Shown here piece after piece: positions 8,805-17,055 of a DNA stretch of 56,108 nt (positions within the stretch are counted from its first letter, which is position 1; the number at the start of each line of letters is the position of its first letter). The notes under the pieces are model-generated. The model did no database searches. It saw only the letters and a list, made by a program, of their open reading frames with translations, and was not told where the DNA came from. Position numbers and translations under genes: made by a program. Source of the DNA: Lentisphaerae bacterium RIFOXYA12_FULL_48_11 (lineage in GTDB: Bacteria > Verrucomicrobiota > Kiritimatiellia > UBA8416 > YA12-FULL-48-11). The stretch covers positions 453 to 56,560 of the forward strand of contig MHBM01000305.1 of NCBI GenBank assembly GCA_001804885.1. The letters are read 5' to 3'.

Positions 8805-11135
8805 TTACCTTCCTGCAATTACAGCCTGTCCGAATGAAATACATCCATCATTCGGAGGCGTTAATCGGTGGATCACGACATTCAGGCCCATGTCTTCAAT
8901 TGCCGGAATCAGTATATTATTCAATATCCTGTTCATAAAAACGCCGCCACTTAAAGCTATTGTTCGCAAAGAAGTCATGGTCAATCCGTATGCCACCATT
9001 TGAAGAGCGGCATCTTTTACAGCGTGATGCACCGCCATTGCGTATTCACTTTCTCTTCCCTTGAAAACTTTTATATCTGAGAGCATCGCAAAAGAATCAC
9101 TCCAGTCAATCAAAAGCTTCCCTTTATGCTCAATTGCCTTGAAAGGGAGCCGAATGGTGCAGGGACCTTTGAATTTGTGCGCAGCGGCTTCAAGCCGAAT
9201 AGCGGGTTGACCTTCGTAAGTTATCTGATGTGGCGCAAAACCAAGCAATGTTGAAAACGAGTCTAACAGTCGACCGGCTGCATGGGTGAAAGGGGCGTTT
9301 ATGCTGTCCAGGCACTGACGTGCCCATAACGATGATTCAATATCCGATATTCCAAGTCTCGCAAACCATTCATCGGAAATACAGCAGCCGCAGCTGGTAA
9401 ACCGACTGACAAGCTGGCGCGCAGGATTACGGACAGCAGTGTCACCGCCAGGAAGGGGTACTCCGACGAAAGTAGAAAGCCTCTTGAAACCGGACTGGTC
9501 GATTGTTAATAGTTCTGCCCCCCAGATGGTTCCGTCTGTTCCAATGCCTGTTCCATCAAATACAAGAGATAACCCGCTGTCGAAACCGTTTTCTGCCAGG
9601 CATGCCGCAGCATGGGCATGATGATGCTGTATTTCTGTGACAGGAATTTCTGTTTTTCTTGCTATCTTTCTTCCAAGTATTGTTGATTGCATGTCCGGGT
9701 GCATGTCTACAGCGACGCGCTGCGGTTCTTTTTTAAGGAACAAAGGAAGACTGCTTGCGACACTTTCAAGGCTGTCAAGGGCCTCTGGGGTTTCGAGATC
9801 ACCTATGTGAGGAGATAGAACGGCGAAGTTGTCATAAGCGACAGAAATTGTATTTTTCATGTCTGCGCCCATTGCAAGGACTGTGTATGTCAATTTCTGC
9901 TGCAGACGGATTGGGTTGGGGGAATATCCGCGGGAACGTCTCCATAACTGAGGAAAACCATGTTGGATTGTGCAAAGCGAGTCATCATTTCTCAGGTTAA
10001 TTTCACGATCATGAATTAAAAGGTAGTCGGCAATTCCGCCAAGGCGCTTACGGGCCTCGTTATTTGTGATACATATTGGTTCTCCTCCGTGATTGCCGCT
10101 TGTCATTATGAGCAATTCGAAATCAGGAATGCCTTGGGTGTTGATTGATTGTAATAATAATTGCTGCAGGGGAGAATTTGGCAACATTGCACCCACAGTC
10201 ATGGCGTCAGGCGTGATGAGGTTTAGTGGTAGCATGTCTTTATTTGATGATTCAGGTTTTATATCCAGTATGACGATAGGTGCTTCTGGAGATTTTAGTA
10301 GTCTTTCTGCTTCTGTGGTTACAATACAATACTTCCGAAGGACGTCCATACTTGATGCCATTACGGCAAACGGTTTATGCGGTCTATTTTTTCGCCTTCG
10401 CAGTGTTTCGAGTGCGTTTAGATTGAAGGCATCAGCTGCAAGAAGAAAGCCGCCGATTCCGCGTATGGCTATTATTTTTCCTTTTGATAACTCCATCCTT
10501 GCCCGTTGAATTGGATTACCCTTCGGAATGTTTCCCGCGGTATCTTCCAGTATGACCTGTGGTCCGCATCGGGGGCAGGCAATAGTTTCTGCATGAAACC
10601 GTCGGTTTTCCGGATCCTCATATTCACGACGGCAATCATCGCACATGGGAAATGACGACATCGTGGTGCGTTCCCTGTCGTAAGGTGTAGCGTTGATAAT
10701 CGTATACCTTGGTCCACAGTTGACACATGTAGTGAAGGGGTAATTACAGCGGCGATCTGCAGGATTCCTGATTTCGGAAAGGCAGTCGGCACACATTGAT
10801 AGGTCTGCAGGTATCAAAAGTGATGTTGATTCGGTATGAAAACTCGGGAGAATTGAAAACTTGCCCAGTTTCTCCGCCTTCATAATTTCCATACTTTCGA
10901 TAAGGGAAATGCTTTCTATTTTTGCATTTAACGGAAGATTCTTCCGGAGTGTTAAGATAAACGTTGTTACTTCCTCCTGGGAACCCTCAAGAGCAATACG
11001 TACACAGTCTGTTCTGTTCTGTATCCAGCCTGCAATACCGGCGCTGTCAGCAAGACGAAGTACTGTGGGACGGAATCCGACGCCCTGAATAATGCCGGAT
11101 ATATCGTATGTACTCCTGATCCTCTTCAAACTCAT
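8805..11135 (-). CDS. hypF: Carbamoyltransferase HypF
   Basis: About 776 residues. It converts carbamoyl phosphate and ATP to carbamoyl-AMP and passes the carbamoyl to HypE. Domains in order: acylphosphatase (GIIQGVGFRPTV, about 12-90); two zinc-finger units (CADC, CVNCG, CDDC, CPRCG, about 105-190); YrdC-like (about 200-380); and a Kae1-like C-terminal domain with the HHHAHAAACL metal motif and LSGGVFMN. I take the ATG of MSLKRIRSTYDI as start; a TTG 18 bases upstream is possible. The gene heads the hypFCDEA group and is separated by 32 bases from the upstream receiver gene. Confidence 0.96.
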   Translation of the reverse strand: MSLKRIRSTYDISGIIQGVGFRPTVLRLADSAGIAGWIQNRTDCVRIALEGSQEEVTTFILTLRKNLPLNAKIESISLIESMEIMKAEKLGKFSILPSFHTESTSLLIPADLSMCADCLSEIRNPADRRCNYPFTTCVNCGPRYTIINATPYDRERTTMSSFPMCDDCRREYEDPENRRFHAETIACPRCGPQVILEDTAGNIPKGNPIQRARMELSKGKIIAIRGIGGFLLAADAFNLNALETLRRRKNRPHKPFAVMASSMDVLRKYCIVTTEAERLLKSPEAPIVILDIKPESSNKDMLPLNLITPDAMTVGAMLPNSPLQQLLLQSINTQGIPDFELLIMTSGNHGGEPICITNNEARKRLGGIADYLLIHDREINLRNDDSLCTIQHGFPQLWRRSRGYSPNPIRLQQKLTYTVLAMGADMKNTISVAYDNFAVLSPHIGDLETPEALDSLESVASSLPLFLKKEPQRVAVDMHPDMQSTILGRKIARKTEIPVTEIQHHHAHAAACLAENGFDSGLSLVFDGTGIGTDGTIWGAELLTIDQSGFKRLSTFVGVPLPGGDTAVRNPARQLVSRFTSCGCCISDEWFARLGISDIESSLWARQCLDSINAPFTHAAGRLLDSFSTLLGFAPHQITYEGQPAIRLEAAAHKFKGPCTIRLPFKAIEHKGKLLIDWSDSFAMLSDIKVFKGRESEYAMAVHHAVKDAALQMVAYGLTMTSLRTIALSGGVFMNRILNNILIPAIEDMGLNVVIHRLTPPNDGCISFGQAVIAGR

Positions 11136-11167
11136 CTGACCACTAAACCACAAGGCGTAAGTTCAGG

Positions 11168-11548
11168 CTATTTCTTTTTCAGCCTAGTTTTGAGGGTCTC
11201 AAGGAGGATGTTAGGCTTGATAGGTTTCTGGAAAACACCGTCAAGGCCCAGTTGAGTATGGTCTGTATTGGTACTTAGGCTGTCACCAACTGAACTTAGC
11301 ATGTATATCGGTGGTGTAGTCCCCAAGGCTTTGATTTCCTTGACGAAATTGGTGCCGGCATCAACTTCTTCCATCATGAGGTCTACAATAACCAGATCTG
11401 GCCGGATTTCCTTGTATTTCCGAAGTCCTTCCTCCGCGCTTGGGGCGGTTTCCATGATGTAATCTGCGCTTTCAATGATAATGCGCATTGAATCGAGAAA
11501 ATCAGGATCATCATCAATGCATAAAATAACATTCGTTCCGTTCTTCAT
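11168..11548 (-). CDS. Stand-alone response-regulator receiver inside the hydrogenase operon
   Basis: 126-residue single receiver domain. It has the acidic pair (IDDDPDF), phospho-Asp in LVIVDLMME, Ser pair in MLSSVGD, and Lys in FQKPIKP, so it should be phosphorylatable. There is no output domain. It sits between hoxW and hypF with short gaps (17 and 32 bases), so it should be co-transcribed with them. The [FeFe] operon to the right also has an in-line single receiver (51973-52356), and both have the PDL(V/I)(I/L)(V/L)D(L/V)MME core. It may modulate hydrogenase assembly or activity by protein contact, or shuttle phosphate to the downstream kinase; neither is shown. Confidence 0.9.
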   Translation of the reverse strand: MKNGTNVILCIDDDPDFLDSMRIIIESADYIMETAPSAEEGLRKYKEIRPDLVIVDLMMEEVDAGTNFVKEIKALGTTPPIYMLSSVGDSLSTNTDHTQLGLDGVFQKPIKPNILLETLKTRLKKK

Positions 11549-11565
11549 AGGTGTACCTCTTTTTT

Positions 11566-12099
11566 CTAATTAAGAATGATTTTGTCAGTACAAATATCAA
11601 TGCAGGGCTCTTCATCGCCTGTGTATTCTTTAGCCGCTTCATCGAAGTTGCCATTTTGTATCAAAGTTGAGAGAAAATCTACAGCCGCGCCAAGATTCTT
11701 TCTTGCCATGTCTGAGAGCCTTTCGCCGAAATCGTTGAATTCATAACCACGTATGCCCAGCAGATATGATTGTGTTGTTGCTCCGAAAAGTGTGAGGGCC
11801 AGGGATACCACTTCTCCCGGAGATACTTCGTGACTACCCAACCCGGACGATACGGAGGGAATCAGTCGTCTGAAGTAGAATGGTTCGTTGCCGCCCAAAT
11901 CGGCATCTGCGAAAATAACCACATCATAGTTAGTCAGATCATGTGCATGCTCAACGGAAAGCTGATAATCCGATTCAACAGACACAGCAGGAATGGCAAG
12001 CCCTTCAATGCAAGCGGCCAGCGCAGGACCCAGTCCGTCATCTAGACGTCCCGGGTTGCCATAACCGATCAAAAGAATTCTTTGCCCTTTAGGGTTCAT
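11566..12099 (-). CDS. hoxW: [NiFe] hydrogenase maturation endopeptidase (HoxW/HyaD type)
   Basis: 177-residue protease of the HycI/HyaD fold that removes the C-terminal peptide of the large subunit after Ni insertion. The N-terminal ILLIGYGNPGRLDDGLGPAL contains the conserved GxGNxxxxDDG Asp; the second metal ligand Asp is in VIFADADL and the conserved His in GLGSHEVSPGE. I place the start at MNPKGQRI, whose ATG overlaps the hoxH stop (ATGA); the frame extends further upstream inside hoxH but that part is not family-like. Its substrate is presumably HoxH, encoded directly upstream. Confidence 0.93.
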   Translation of the reverse strand: MNPKGQRILLIGYGNPGRLDDGLGPALAACIEGLAIPAVSVESDYQLSVEHAHDLTNYDVVIFADADLGGNEPFYFRRLIPSVSSGLGSHEVSPGEVVSLALTLFGATTQSYLLGIRGYEFNDFGERLSDMARKNLGAAVDFLSTLIQNGNFDEAAKEYTGDEEPCIDICTDKIILN

Positions 12100-13538
12100 C
12101 TTTTTTCTTTTTTGTCGAGTATAATTCCTCTTGCGTCGAATAATTCCACCACTAGAGGCATTCTCCCCATGGCATGAGTAGCGCAAGAAAGGCATGGGTC
12201 ATAAGCGCGGATGGCTACTTCTATGTTATTCAACAGTCCTTCTGTGATCTTGTGACCGGATAGTTTGTCTTCGGCAACTTTTTGAACAGCCCTGTTCATC
12301 GGCTCGTTATTGTTAGTTGTGGAAACAATCAGGTTGGCCATTTCGATCTGGTCGTTCTTGTTCACTTTGTAATGGTGGAATAGAGTGCCCCTTGGAGCTT
12401 CAATAAGTCCTACGCCTTCGTCTCTTCTCTTGCCCTTTGTAACAAGATCCCTGCCCTGGAGGTCCTTGTCATGGAGCAGCTCTTTGATTTTTTCCATTGA
12501 GTGGACGAGTTCGATCATGCGTGCCCAGTGATAAGCCATTGTCAGATTGTTAGGCTTATTATTTGTGACGGCCATGAATTCTTTGCGTGCCTTTTCGGCT
12601 TCAGGTGTATCAATGAAATCTGCTGTATTCAAACGTGCCAGTGGACCGACTCTGTACCATCCATTTTCAGGCCCCAGTTGTTTTATGAACGGGAATTTCA
12701 TGTATGACCAGGAACGTACCTCTTCGGCGATATATTCATAGTATTTCTGGTAATCGACATGGTCAAATATCTTGTCACCTTGTGCATCAATTGCCCGGAG
12801 ATTACCGTGGTAAAGATCCATCGCACCGTCTTTACGGATAAGCGACAGATGATTGGAATCAAAGGAACCAAACGGGGCTAGGGTCTTTAGATTTTCGACC
12901 GTATAGTCTTTAGCTATTTTTAAAGCACCGAGAGACCAGTCCATCATCTGTTTCACGTCCTTCATGAGCGTGTCACGTTCTGCGACAGAAAGGTTCTTAT
13001 TGATGCCGCCCGGGATTGCTCCTGTGCCATGAATCTTTTTTCCGGCCGTGACCTTTATGATTTCCTGCCCGTATTTGCGCATCATGACACCCTGAACGGC
13101 CAGCGCCGGGTATTTCCTGGCAACGCCGATGATGTTGCGAATAGCGGGATCTGATTCGAAACCGAACAGTATATCAGGGGAACAGAGATGGAAGAAATGA
13201 AGCGCATGCGACTGGAACATCTGCCCGTAATGCATGAGACGGCGCATTTTCTCTGCTGTTGGCGTAAGTTTGTCTGCGCCGACTATTACATCCATGGCCT
13301 TTGCCGCAGCAAGGTGATGGCTTACCGGGCAGATTCCGCATAGTCGCTGTACAAGTACGGGCACCTCCCAGTATGGTCGTCCCTGAATGAAGCGTTCGAA
13401 ACCACGGAATTCGACGATATGCAGGCGGGCCTGCTTAACCTTGTTTTTTTCGTCGAGTAAGATGGAAACCTTGCCATGTCCTTCGACGCGGGTCACCGGC
13501 TCTATTATAATTCTTTTAAGATTTTTGTCTGTGCTCAA
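12096..13538 (-). CDS. hoxH: Bidirectional [NiFe] hydrogenase large subunit HoxH
   Basis: About 480-residue catalytic subunit of an NAD-coupled group 3d hydrogenase. The two Ni-ligand pairs are intact: RLCGICPVSHH near the N-terminus and DPCLSCATH near the C-terminus. A 25-residue tail after that His is the peptide expected to be cut by HoxW. IIIEPVTRVEGHGK is the family N-terminal signature. I prefer a TTG start at 13538, because a GGAGG ribosome site lies seven bases upstream (13546-13550). An in-frame ATG at 13568 overlaps hoxY by eight bases but has no visible ribosome site. The stop overlaps the hoxW start. Confidence 0.96.
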   Translation of the reverse strand: MSTDKNLKRIIIEPVTRVEGHGKVSILLDEKNKVKQARLHIVEFRGFERFIQGRPYWEVPVLVQRLCGICPVSHHLAAAKAMDVIVGADKLTPTAEKMRRLMHYGQMFQSHALHFFHLCSPDILFGFESDPAIRNIIGVARKYPALAVQGVMMRKYGQEIIKVTAGKKIHGTGAIPGGINKNLSVAERDTLMKDVKQMMDWSLGALKIAKDYTVENLKTLAPFGSFDSNHLSLIRKDGAMDLYHGNLRAIDAQGDKIFDHVDYQKYYEYIAEEVRSWSYMKFPFIKQLGPENGWYRVGPLARLNTADFIDTPEAEKARKEFMAVTNNKPNNLTMAYHWARMIELVHSMEKIKELLHDKDLQGRDLVTKGKRRDEGVGLIEAPRGTLFHHYKVNKNDQIEMANLIVSTTNNNEPMNRAVQKVAEDKLSGHKITEGLLNNIEVAIRAYDPCLSCATHAMGRMPLVVELFDARGIILDKKEKR

Positions 13539-13560
13539 TTTTAATCCTCCAGGCCAGGCT

Positions 13561-14106
13561 TCAATCATATTTGATAAGTTCGTAGGGTAATTCCAGCGGC
13601 TTGTTGTTTAATAATGCAATCAATGTCTGCCATATGGTGTCAGCAGATGGTGGACATCCTGGCATAAAATAATCAATTTTTACTATCTCATGACAGGGAT
13701 AAACGCGATTCAACAGGAGGGGAAGTTCCTTGTCGTTTGGTGTTATATTCTTTGGGTTGTAGACTGTTGGACTATTCCTGTATGCCTCATCAATGCATTC
13801 TTTAAGTGGAATATTGTTGCGCATGGCTGGAATTCCTCCCATTGTCGCGCAGTCACCGCATGCAATAAGTATATCGCAATGTTTTCTGAATTCCTGCAGT
13901 ACGTGAACATTCTCCTCGTTACAGCAACCGCCTTCAATAATGCCAACTGCGCAACGCCCTGAGAATTCCTTGATGTCGTCGATAGGTGACTTGTCAAAGT
14001 CTACAAGTTCGATGAGTTTCAATATTCTATCATCAATGTCCAGGATGGACATGTGACAACCAAAACATCCGGCAAGCGATGTGGTCGCAATTTTGGGTTT
14101 AGCCAT
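13561..14106 (-). CDS. hoxY: Bidirectional [NiFe] hydrogenase small subunit HoxY
   Basis: 181-residue small subunit carrying the proximal [4Fe-4S] cluster that passes electrons between HoxH and the diaphorase. Cluster Cys are seen in AGCFGCHMS, GCC, ACGDCATMGG and PGCPPSAD. The short length, without medial and distal cluster domains and without a Tat signal, fits the cytosolic HoxY type rather than membrane uptake enzymes. AGGAGAGG precedes the ATG. Confidence 0.96.
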   Translation of the reverse strand: MAKPKIATTSLAGCFGCHMSILDIDDRILKLIELVDFDKSPIDDIKEFSGRCAVGIIEGGCCNEENVHVLQEFRKHCDILIACGDCATMGGIPAMRNNIPLKECIDEAYRNSPTVYNPKNITPNDKELPLLLNRVYPCHEIVKIDYFMPGCPPSADTIWQTLIALLNNKPLELPYELIKYD

Positions 14107-14125
14107 GTTCGATTACCTCTCCTGG

Positions 14126-14836
14126 TTAATTACTTTTCGAAGATTCAATTTCTGATCCAATGGGCTTTTTGTCGTATTTTCTGTTTCCTAAGGGGACTGC
14201 ATAACCAACACGTTTTATCATAAGCGCTCCGACAGGGCAGCTCGAAGCGGCTTTATCTTTCACATCTGCATTCGTATCGCCGAGGTCTTTATCGGCATTT
14301 ACGGCTATTTTCTTGTGAGGGCCGCGCCCGACAAATCCGAAGGTTGATTTGCCGTCAATATCACGAGATGTAGAAACGCATCTGCCGCACAGTATGCAGC
14401 GGTTTCTGTCGATGAATATGTCCGGATGAGATGCATCGATATCCTTGGCCGGGAAACTATATGGATATTTTGGCGCGGCGATACCAAACCTGTAAGCCAT
14501 GGCTTGCAGTTCGCAATTTCCACTCTTTTCACAAAACATGCAAAAATGGTTGCCCTCTACGAACAGCATGTCGATAAGGTTACGCCGATGAGTTTGAAGA
14601 GCAGGGGTGTTGTTCTCAACAACTATTCCATTAACAACGGGCTGAGTACATGCGGCTTGAGGTCTTCCGTTTACCATTACTGTACAGACACGGCAACTGC
14701 CATGCGGAATGAGTCCTTTCATGTAACAGAGACGGGGTATATAAACACCCGCCTTGTCTGCGGCTTCCAGTATGGTTTCGCCGTGTTTAGCTTTAATTTC
14801 AACACCATCTATCGTAAAATTAATATTTTCACTCAT
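14126..14836 (-). CDS. hoxU: Hydrogenase diaphorase ferredoxin subunit HoxU
   Basis: 236-residue NuoG-N-terminal-like subunit that relays electrons between HoxF and HoxY. It has an N-terminal [2Fe-2S] domain (CYMKG, SCRVC, AAC), a His-Cys [4Fe-4S] segment (HFCMFCEKSGNCELQ), and a C-terminal ferredoxin-like region (RCILCGRCV, SCPVGAL). I place the start at MSENINFTIDG, which has an AAGAGGG ribosome site; the frame extends 14 codons upstream into hoxF without family likeness. It begins 13 bases after the hoxF stop. Confidence 0.95.
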   Translation of the reverse strand: MSENINFTIDGVEIKAKHGETILEAADKAGVYIPRLCYMKGLIPHGSCRVCTVMVNGRPQAACTQPVVNGIVVENNTPALQTHRRNLIDMLFVEGNHFCMFCEKSGNCELQAMAYRFGIAAPKYPYSFPAKDIDASHPDIFIDRNRCILCGRCVSTSRDIDGKSTFGFVGRGPHKKIAVNADKDLGDTNADVKDKAASSCPVGALMIKRVGYAVPLGNRKYDKKPIGSEIESSKSN

Positions 14837-14849
14837 AAAACCCTCTTGT

Positions 14850-16661
14850 TTAGAATATTTCTGAAGGCCTGCCGGCAATGGATTCGGCCTCTTTCAATGA
14901 TGATTTAATGTCAAAAGAACACATGAGACCGTCCTTGTTTTTCTTTACGAGTTTATCGTAAACACCCCGGAAGTTTTTCAGTGTACTTAATACTGGATTT
15001 GGCGAGGTCTGTCCCATTCCGCATCGGCTCGATGTTTTGATGGATTCGCCGAGTTCCTGGAGGTAGATTAAGTCGGAAGGTTCCCCATTTCCTGCAATAA
15101 TACGGTCCAGCCTTTCTTTAAGAAGCACATTACCGACTCGACATGGGGTACAAAACCCGCAGCTTTCTTCAATAAAGAAATCCATGAATCTAGATGCTAT
15201 GTGGAGTAAGTTTCTGCTGGAATTGAAAATCATGATGGAACCACCAGTTGCCAGATCGTCATAGCAGATAGTACGTTTAAAGTCAGCAGGTCCGATCATT
15301 TGTCCTGAAGGTCCGCCGATCTGTATTGCGGCAACATCATCTGCGCCCACCATTTTCAGTAGATCCGACACCTTGATTCCGAATGGCACTTCGTACGTCC
15401 CAGGCATATGACAGTCCCCGGAAACACTGAGGAGTTTCGTGCTAGGACTCCCCTTGGAGCCAATTTCCATGAACCATGGCGCGCCCTTGTCCAGAATTCT
15501 TGCCACGCAACAAAATGTCTCAACGTTGTTAACTGTTGTCGGTGCGGCCAGATATCCTTTTTGTGCAGGGAATGGTGGCCTCGTTTTCGGGTCACCGCGC
15601 AGTCCTTCACAGGAGCTTATGAGCGCGGTTTCTTCTCCGCATATGTATGCACCAGCACCGATCTGAATGCGAATGTCGAAGTTGAATTCGCGTTTGCTTC
15701 CTATATTCTTGCCCAAGAGTCCGTTTCTCCTGCGGTTGCTTAAGGTGTTTTCCAAGTATGGCAAGAGATAAGCGTATTCACCGCGCAGATACAGTATTCC
15801 TGTTTCGGCACCAATTGCATATCCGCCTATTGTCATACCCTCAAACATCAGATCAGGGCATTCTGTCAGAATTACCCTGTCCTTGAATGTCCCGGGTTCT
15901 CCTTCATCGGCATTGCAGATGACGTAGCGTTTAGTACCCTCAGCTTGGCGGGTAAATTCCCATTTCATCCCGGTGGGGAAGCCTGCGCCACCTCGTCCGC
16001 GCAGGCGGGATGTTTTAATGTCCCTTATTACTTCAACGGGTGAAAGGGAAAGAGCTTTGCTTAAGCCGTCGCCTGACTTGTAATCCGCAAAAATAACTTC
16101 ACCTTTTCGGCGCAGGTTGTTATTCACCATGGAACGTACCAGCTCATTTGCGTTGTTGCCGTCGCCGAGTGGTGTTGAAAGCCTGGCAGGATCCCCGTGT
16201 TTCTTTAAAGATCGCACAATCTCCCTGGCCTTGTCGCTGTTGAGGTTTGTGAAAACGACCTCGTTTATAATCGCTGCTGGAGCCTGATCGCACATTCCAA
16301 TACAGGGTGTATACTCAAGAGTTATTTTTCCGTCGGGGCTTGTCTCGCCAATATTGATCCCAAGTTCGTCTGCAAATGCTGCAGCAACTTCTGCACTGCC
16401 TTTTAATTCATCGATGATGTCATTACATAACCGGATTACGATTTTTCCTTTTGGTTGCTTGGAAAGGAAAGCATAAAAACTGGTAAGGCTTTCTACGTCC
16501 ACGCGGTGGATTGACAGTTCCTTGGCAATCAACCCCATTGCTTTTCCTGATACACATCCGAATTCATTCTGAAGGTCATTGGCAATATCCATCAGGCGAG
16601 TGTGGTCATTTTTATATTTCTTGCAGATGTTTTTTATAAATGCACTGAGATTCTCACTCAT
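14850..16661 (-). CDS. hoxF: Hydrogenase diaphorase subunit HoxF (fused NuoE-like + NuoF-like)
   Basis: About 603 residues, the length of classical HoxF. It oxidises or reduces NAD(H) at FMN. N-terminal NuoE-like thioredoxin fold (about 1-160): Cys79, Cys120 and Cys124 are present, but the position five after Cys79, normally Cys, is Asp84 (LCNDIIDEL), so this [2Fe-2S] site is altered. The NuoF-like part has the GRGGAGFPTGMKWEF FMN/NADH motif, NADEGEPGTFKDR, and the [4Fe-4S] motif SCGFCTPC with a distal Cys in SSRCGMGQ. I take the ATG at 16661, after AGAGGTGG; a TTG one codon upstream is also open. First gene of the hox-hyp operon. Confidence 0.95.
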   Translation of the reverse strand: MSENLSAFIKNICKKYKNDHTRLMDIANDLQNEFGCVSGKAMGLIAKELSIHRVDVESLTSFYAFLSKQPKGKIVIRLCNDIIDELKGSAEVAAAFADELGINIGETSPDGKITLEYTPCIGMCDQAPAAIINEVVFTNLNSDKAREIVRSLKKHGDPARLSTPLGDGNNANELVRSMVNNNLRRKGEVIFADYKSGDGLSKALSLSPVEVIRDIKTSRLRGRGGAGFPTGMKWEFTRQAEGTKRYVICNADEGEPGTFKDRVILTECPDLMFEGMTIGGYAIGAETGILYLRGEYAYLLPYLENTLSNRRRNGLLGKNIGSKREFNFDIRIQIGAGAYICGEETALISSCEGLRGDPKTRPPFPAQKGYLAAPTTVNNVETFCCVARILDKGAPWFMEIGSKGSPSTKLLSVSGDCHMPGTYEVPFGIKVSDLLKMVGADDVAAIQIGGPSGQMIGPADFKRTICYDDLATGGSIMIFNSSRNLLHIASRFMDFFIEESCGFCTPCRVGNVLLKERLDRIIAGNGEPSDLIYLQELGESIKTSSRCGMGQTSPNPVLSTLKNFRGVYDKLVKKNKDGLMCSFDIKSSLKEAESIAGRPSEIF

Positions 16662-16746
16662 CAATCCACCTCTTTTTAAAAGTCATTCATGCGGGGGAAT
16701 TTATTCTATTCTACTATTCAACATGTTGTTATTTTTTCTCATCGAA

Positions 16747-16764
16747 TTGACAAAAAATTAACGA
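16747..16764. promoter_or_regulatory. Rex-like operator candidate in the hoxF/tRNA-Leu divergent region
   Basis: The sequence TTGACAAAAAATTAACGA matches 11 of 14 fixed positions of the Rex half-site pattern TTGTTAA-N4-TTAACAA as I know it from Gram-positives. It lies directly downstream of the -10 of the proposed leftward hox promoter and overlaps the -35 of a rightward promoter. A rex gene is encoded in this window at 45.6 kb, which makes NAD(H)-redox control of hox plausible. The optimum for this Rex is unknown, so this is a prediction. Confidence 0.4.
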
Positions 16765-16775
16765 ATCGGTATTAT
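16747..16775 (+). promoter_or_regulatory. Sigma70-type promoter, rightward (distal to tRNA-Leu)
   Basis: TTGACA (16747-16752), 17-base spacer, TATTAT (16770-16775): a near-consensus match. It would transcribe towards tRNA-Leu about 80 bases downstream. It overlaps both the Rex-like palindrome and the -10 of the leftward promoter. Confidence 0.5.
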
Positions 16776-16799
16776 CCTTGTCAAGAGATAAATTGACAA
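16771..16799 (-). promoter_or_regulatory. Candidate hox operon promoter
   Basis: On the minus strand, TTGTCA (16799-16794), 17-base spacer, GATAAT (16776-16771); each hexamer is five of six to consensus. The predicted start near 16764 leaves a leader of about 100 bases before hoxF and places the Rex-like palindrome at the start site, a classical repressor position. Confidence 0.5.
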
Positions 16800-16814
16800 A
16801 CCGGTAACTGGTTG

Positions 16815-16843
16815 TTGACGGTTTCGTGGCGCTTGCCTATAGT
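16815..16843 (+). promoter_or_regulatory. Proximal promoter of tRNA-Leu
   Basis: TTGACG (16815-16820), 17-base spacer, TATAGT (16838-16843), with the tRNA beginning 17 bases after the -10 box. The tRNA-Val gene at 24643 has the same TATAGT -10 and a TTGACA -35, which supports the reading. Confidence 0.65.
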
Positions 16844-16859
16844 GCTGCCTGTTTGTTCT

Positions 16860-16946
16860 GCACCCGTGGTGAAATTGGCATACACGCAAGGTTCAGGTCC
16901 TTGTGGCCGCAAGGCCGTGGGGGTTCAACTCCCTCCGGGTGCACCA
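16860..16946 (+). tRNA. tRNA-Leu (anticodon CAG)
   Basis: Class II tRNA of 87 bases including encoded CCA. The acceptor GCACCCG pairs with CGGGTGC, the anticodon stem CAAGG/CCTTG encloses loop TTCAGGT (anticodon CAG, codon CUG), the long variable arm has stem GGCC/GGCC, and the T loop is GTTCAAC. All arms fold without mismatch in the acceptor. Confidence 0.97.
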
Positions 16947-16977
16947 TATATACCTTAGATGTTGATGTCGACGAGGT

Positions 16978-17017
16978 TGATCATCCCCGTGATACAGGGG
17001 ATCGATCAGTTTTTTTT
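16978..17017 (+). terminator. Rho-independent terminator between tRNA-Leu and ilvE
   Basis: TGATCATCCCC (16978-16988) pairs with GGGGATCGATCA (16997-17008) with one bulged base and an eight-base loop, followed after one G by eight T residues. It ends 39 bases before the ilvE start, so it should limit read-through from the tRNA promoters into ilvE-mcsA-mcsB-clpC, or act as an attenuator. Confidence 0.8.
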
Positions 17018-17055
17018 ATGGGGACAAGTTGTTTGAAACTGTTGAAGGAGAAGTA

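Noticed and set aside
16719-16728. Palindrome CAACATGTTG as an operator for hox
   Set aside because: Ten bases only, no known match I can support, and it lies well downstream of the better promoter/operator set; chance is likely.
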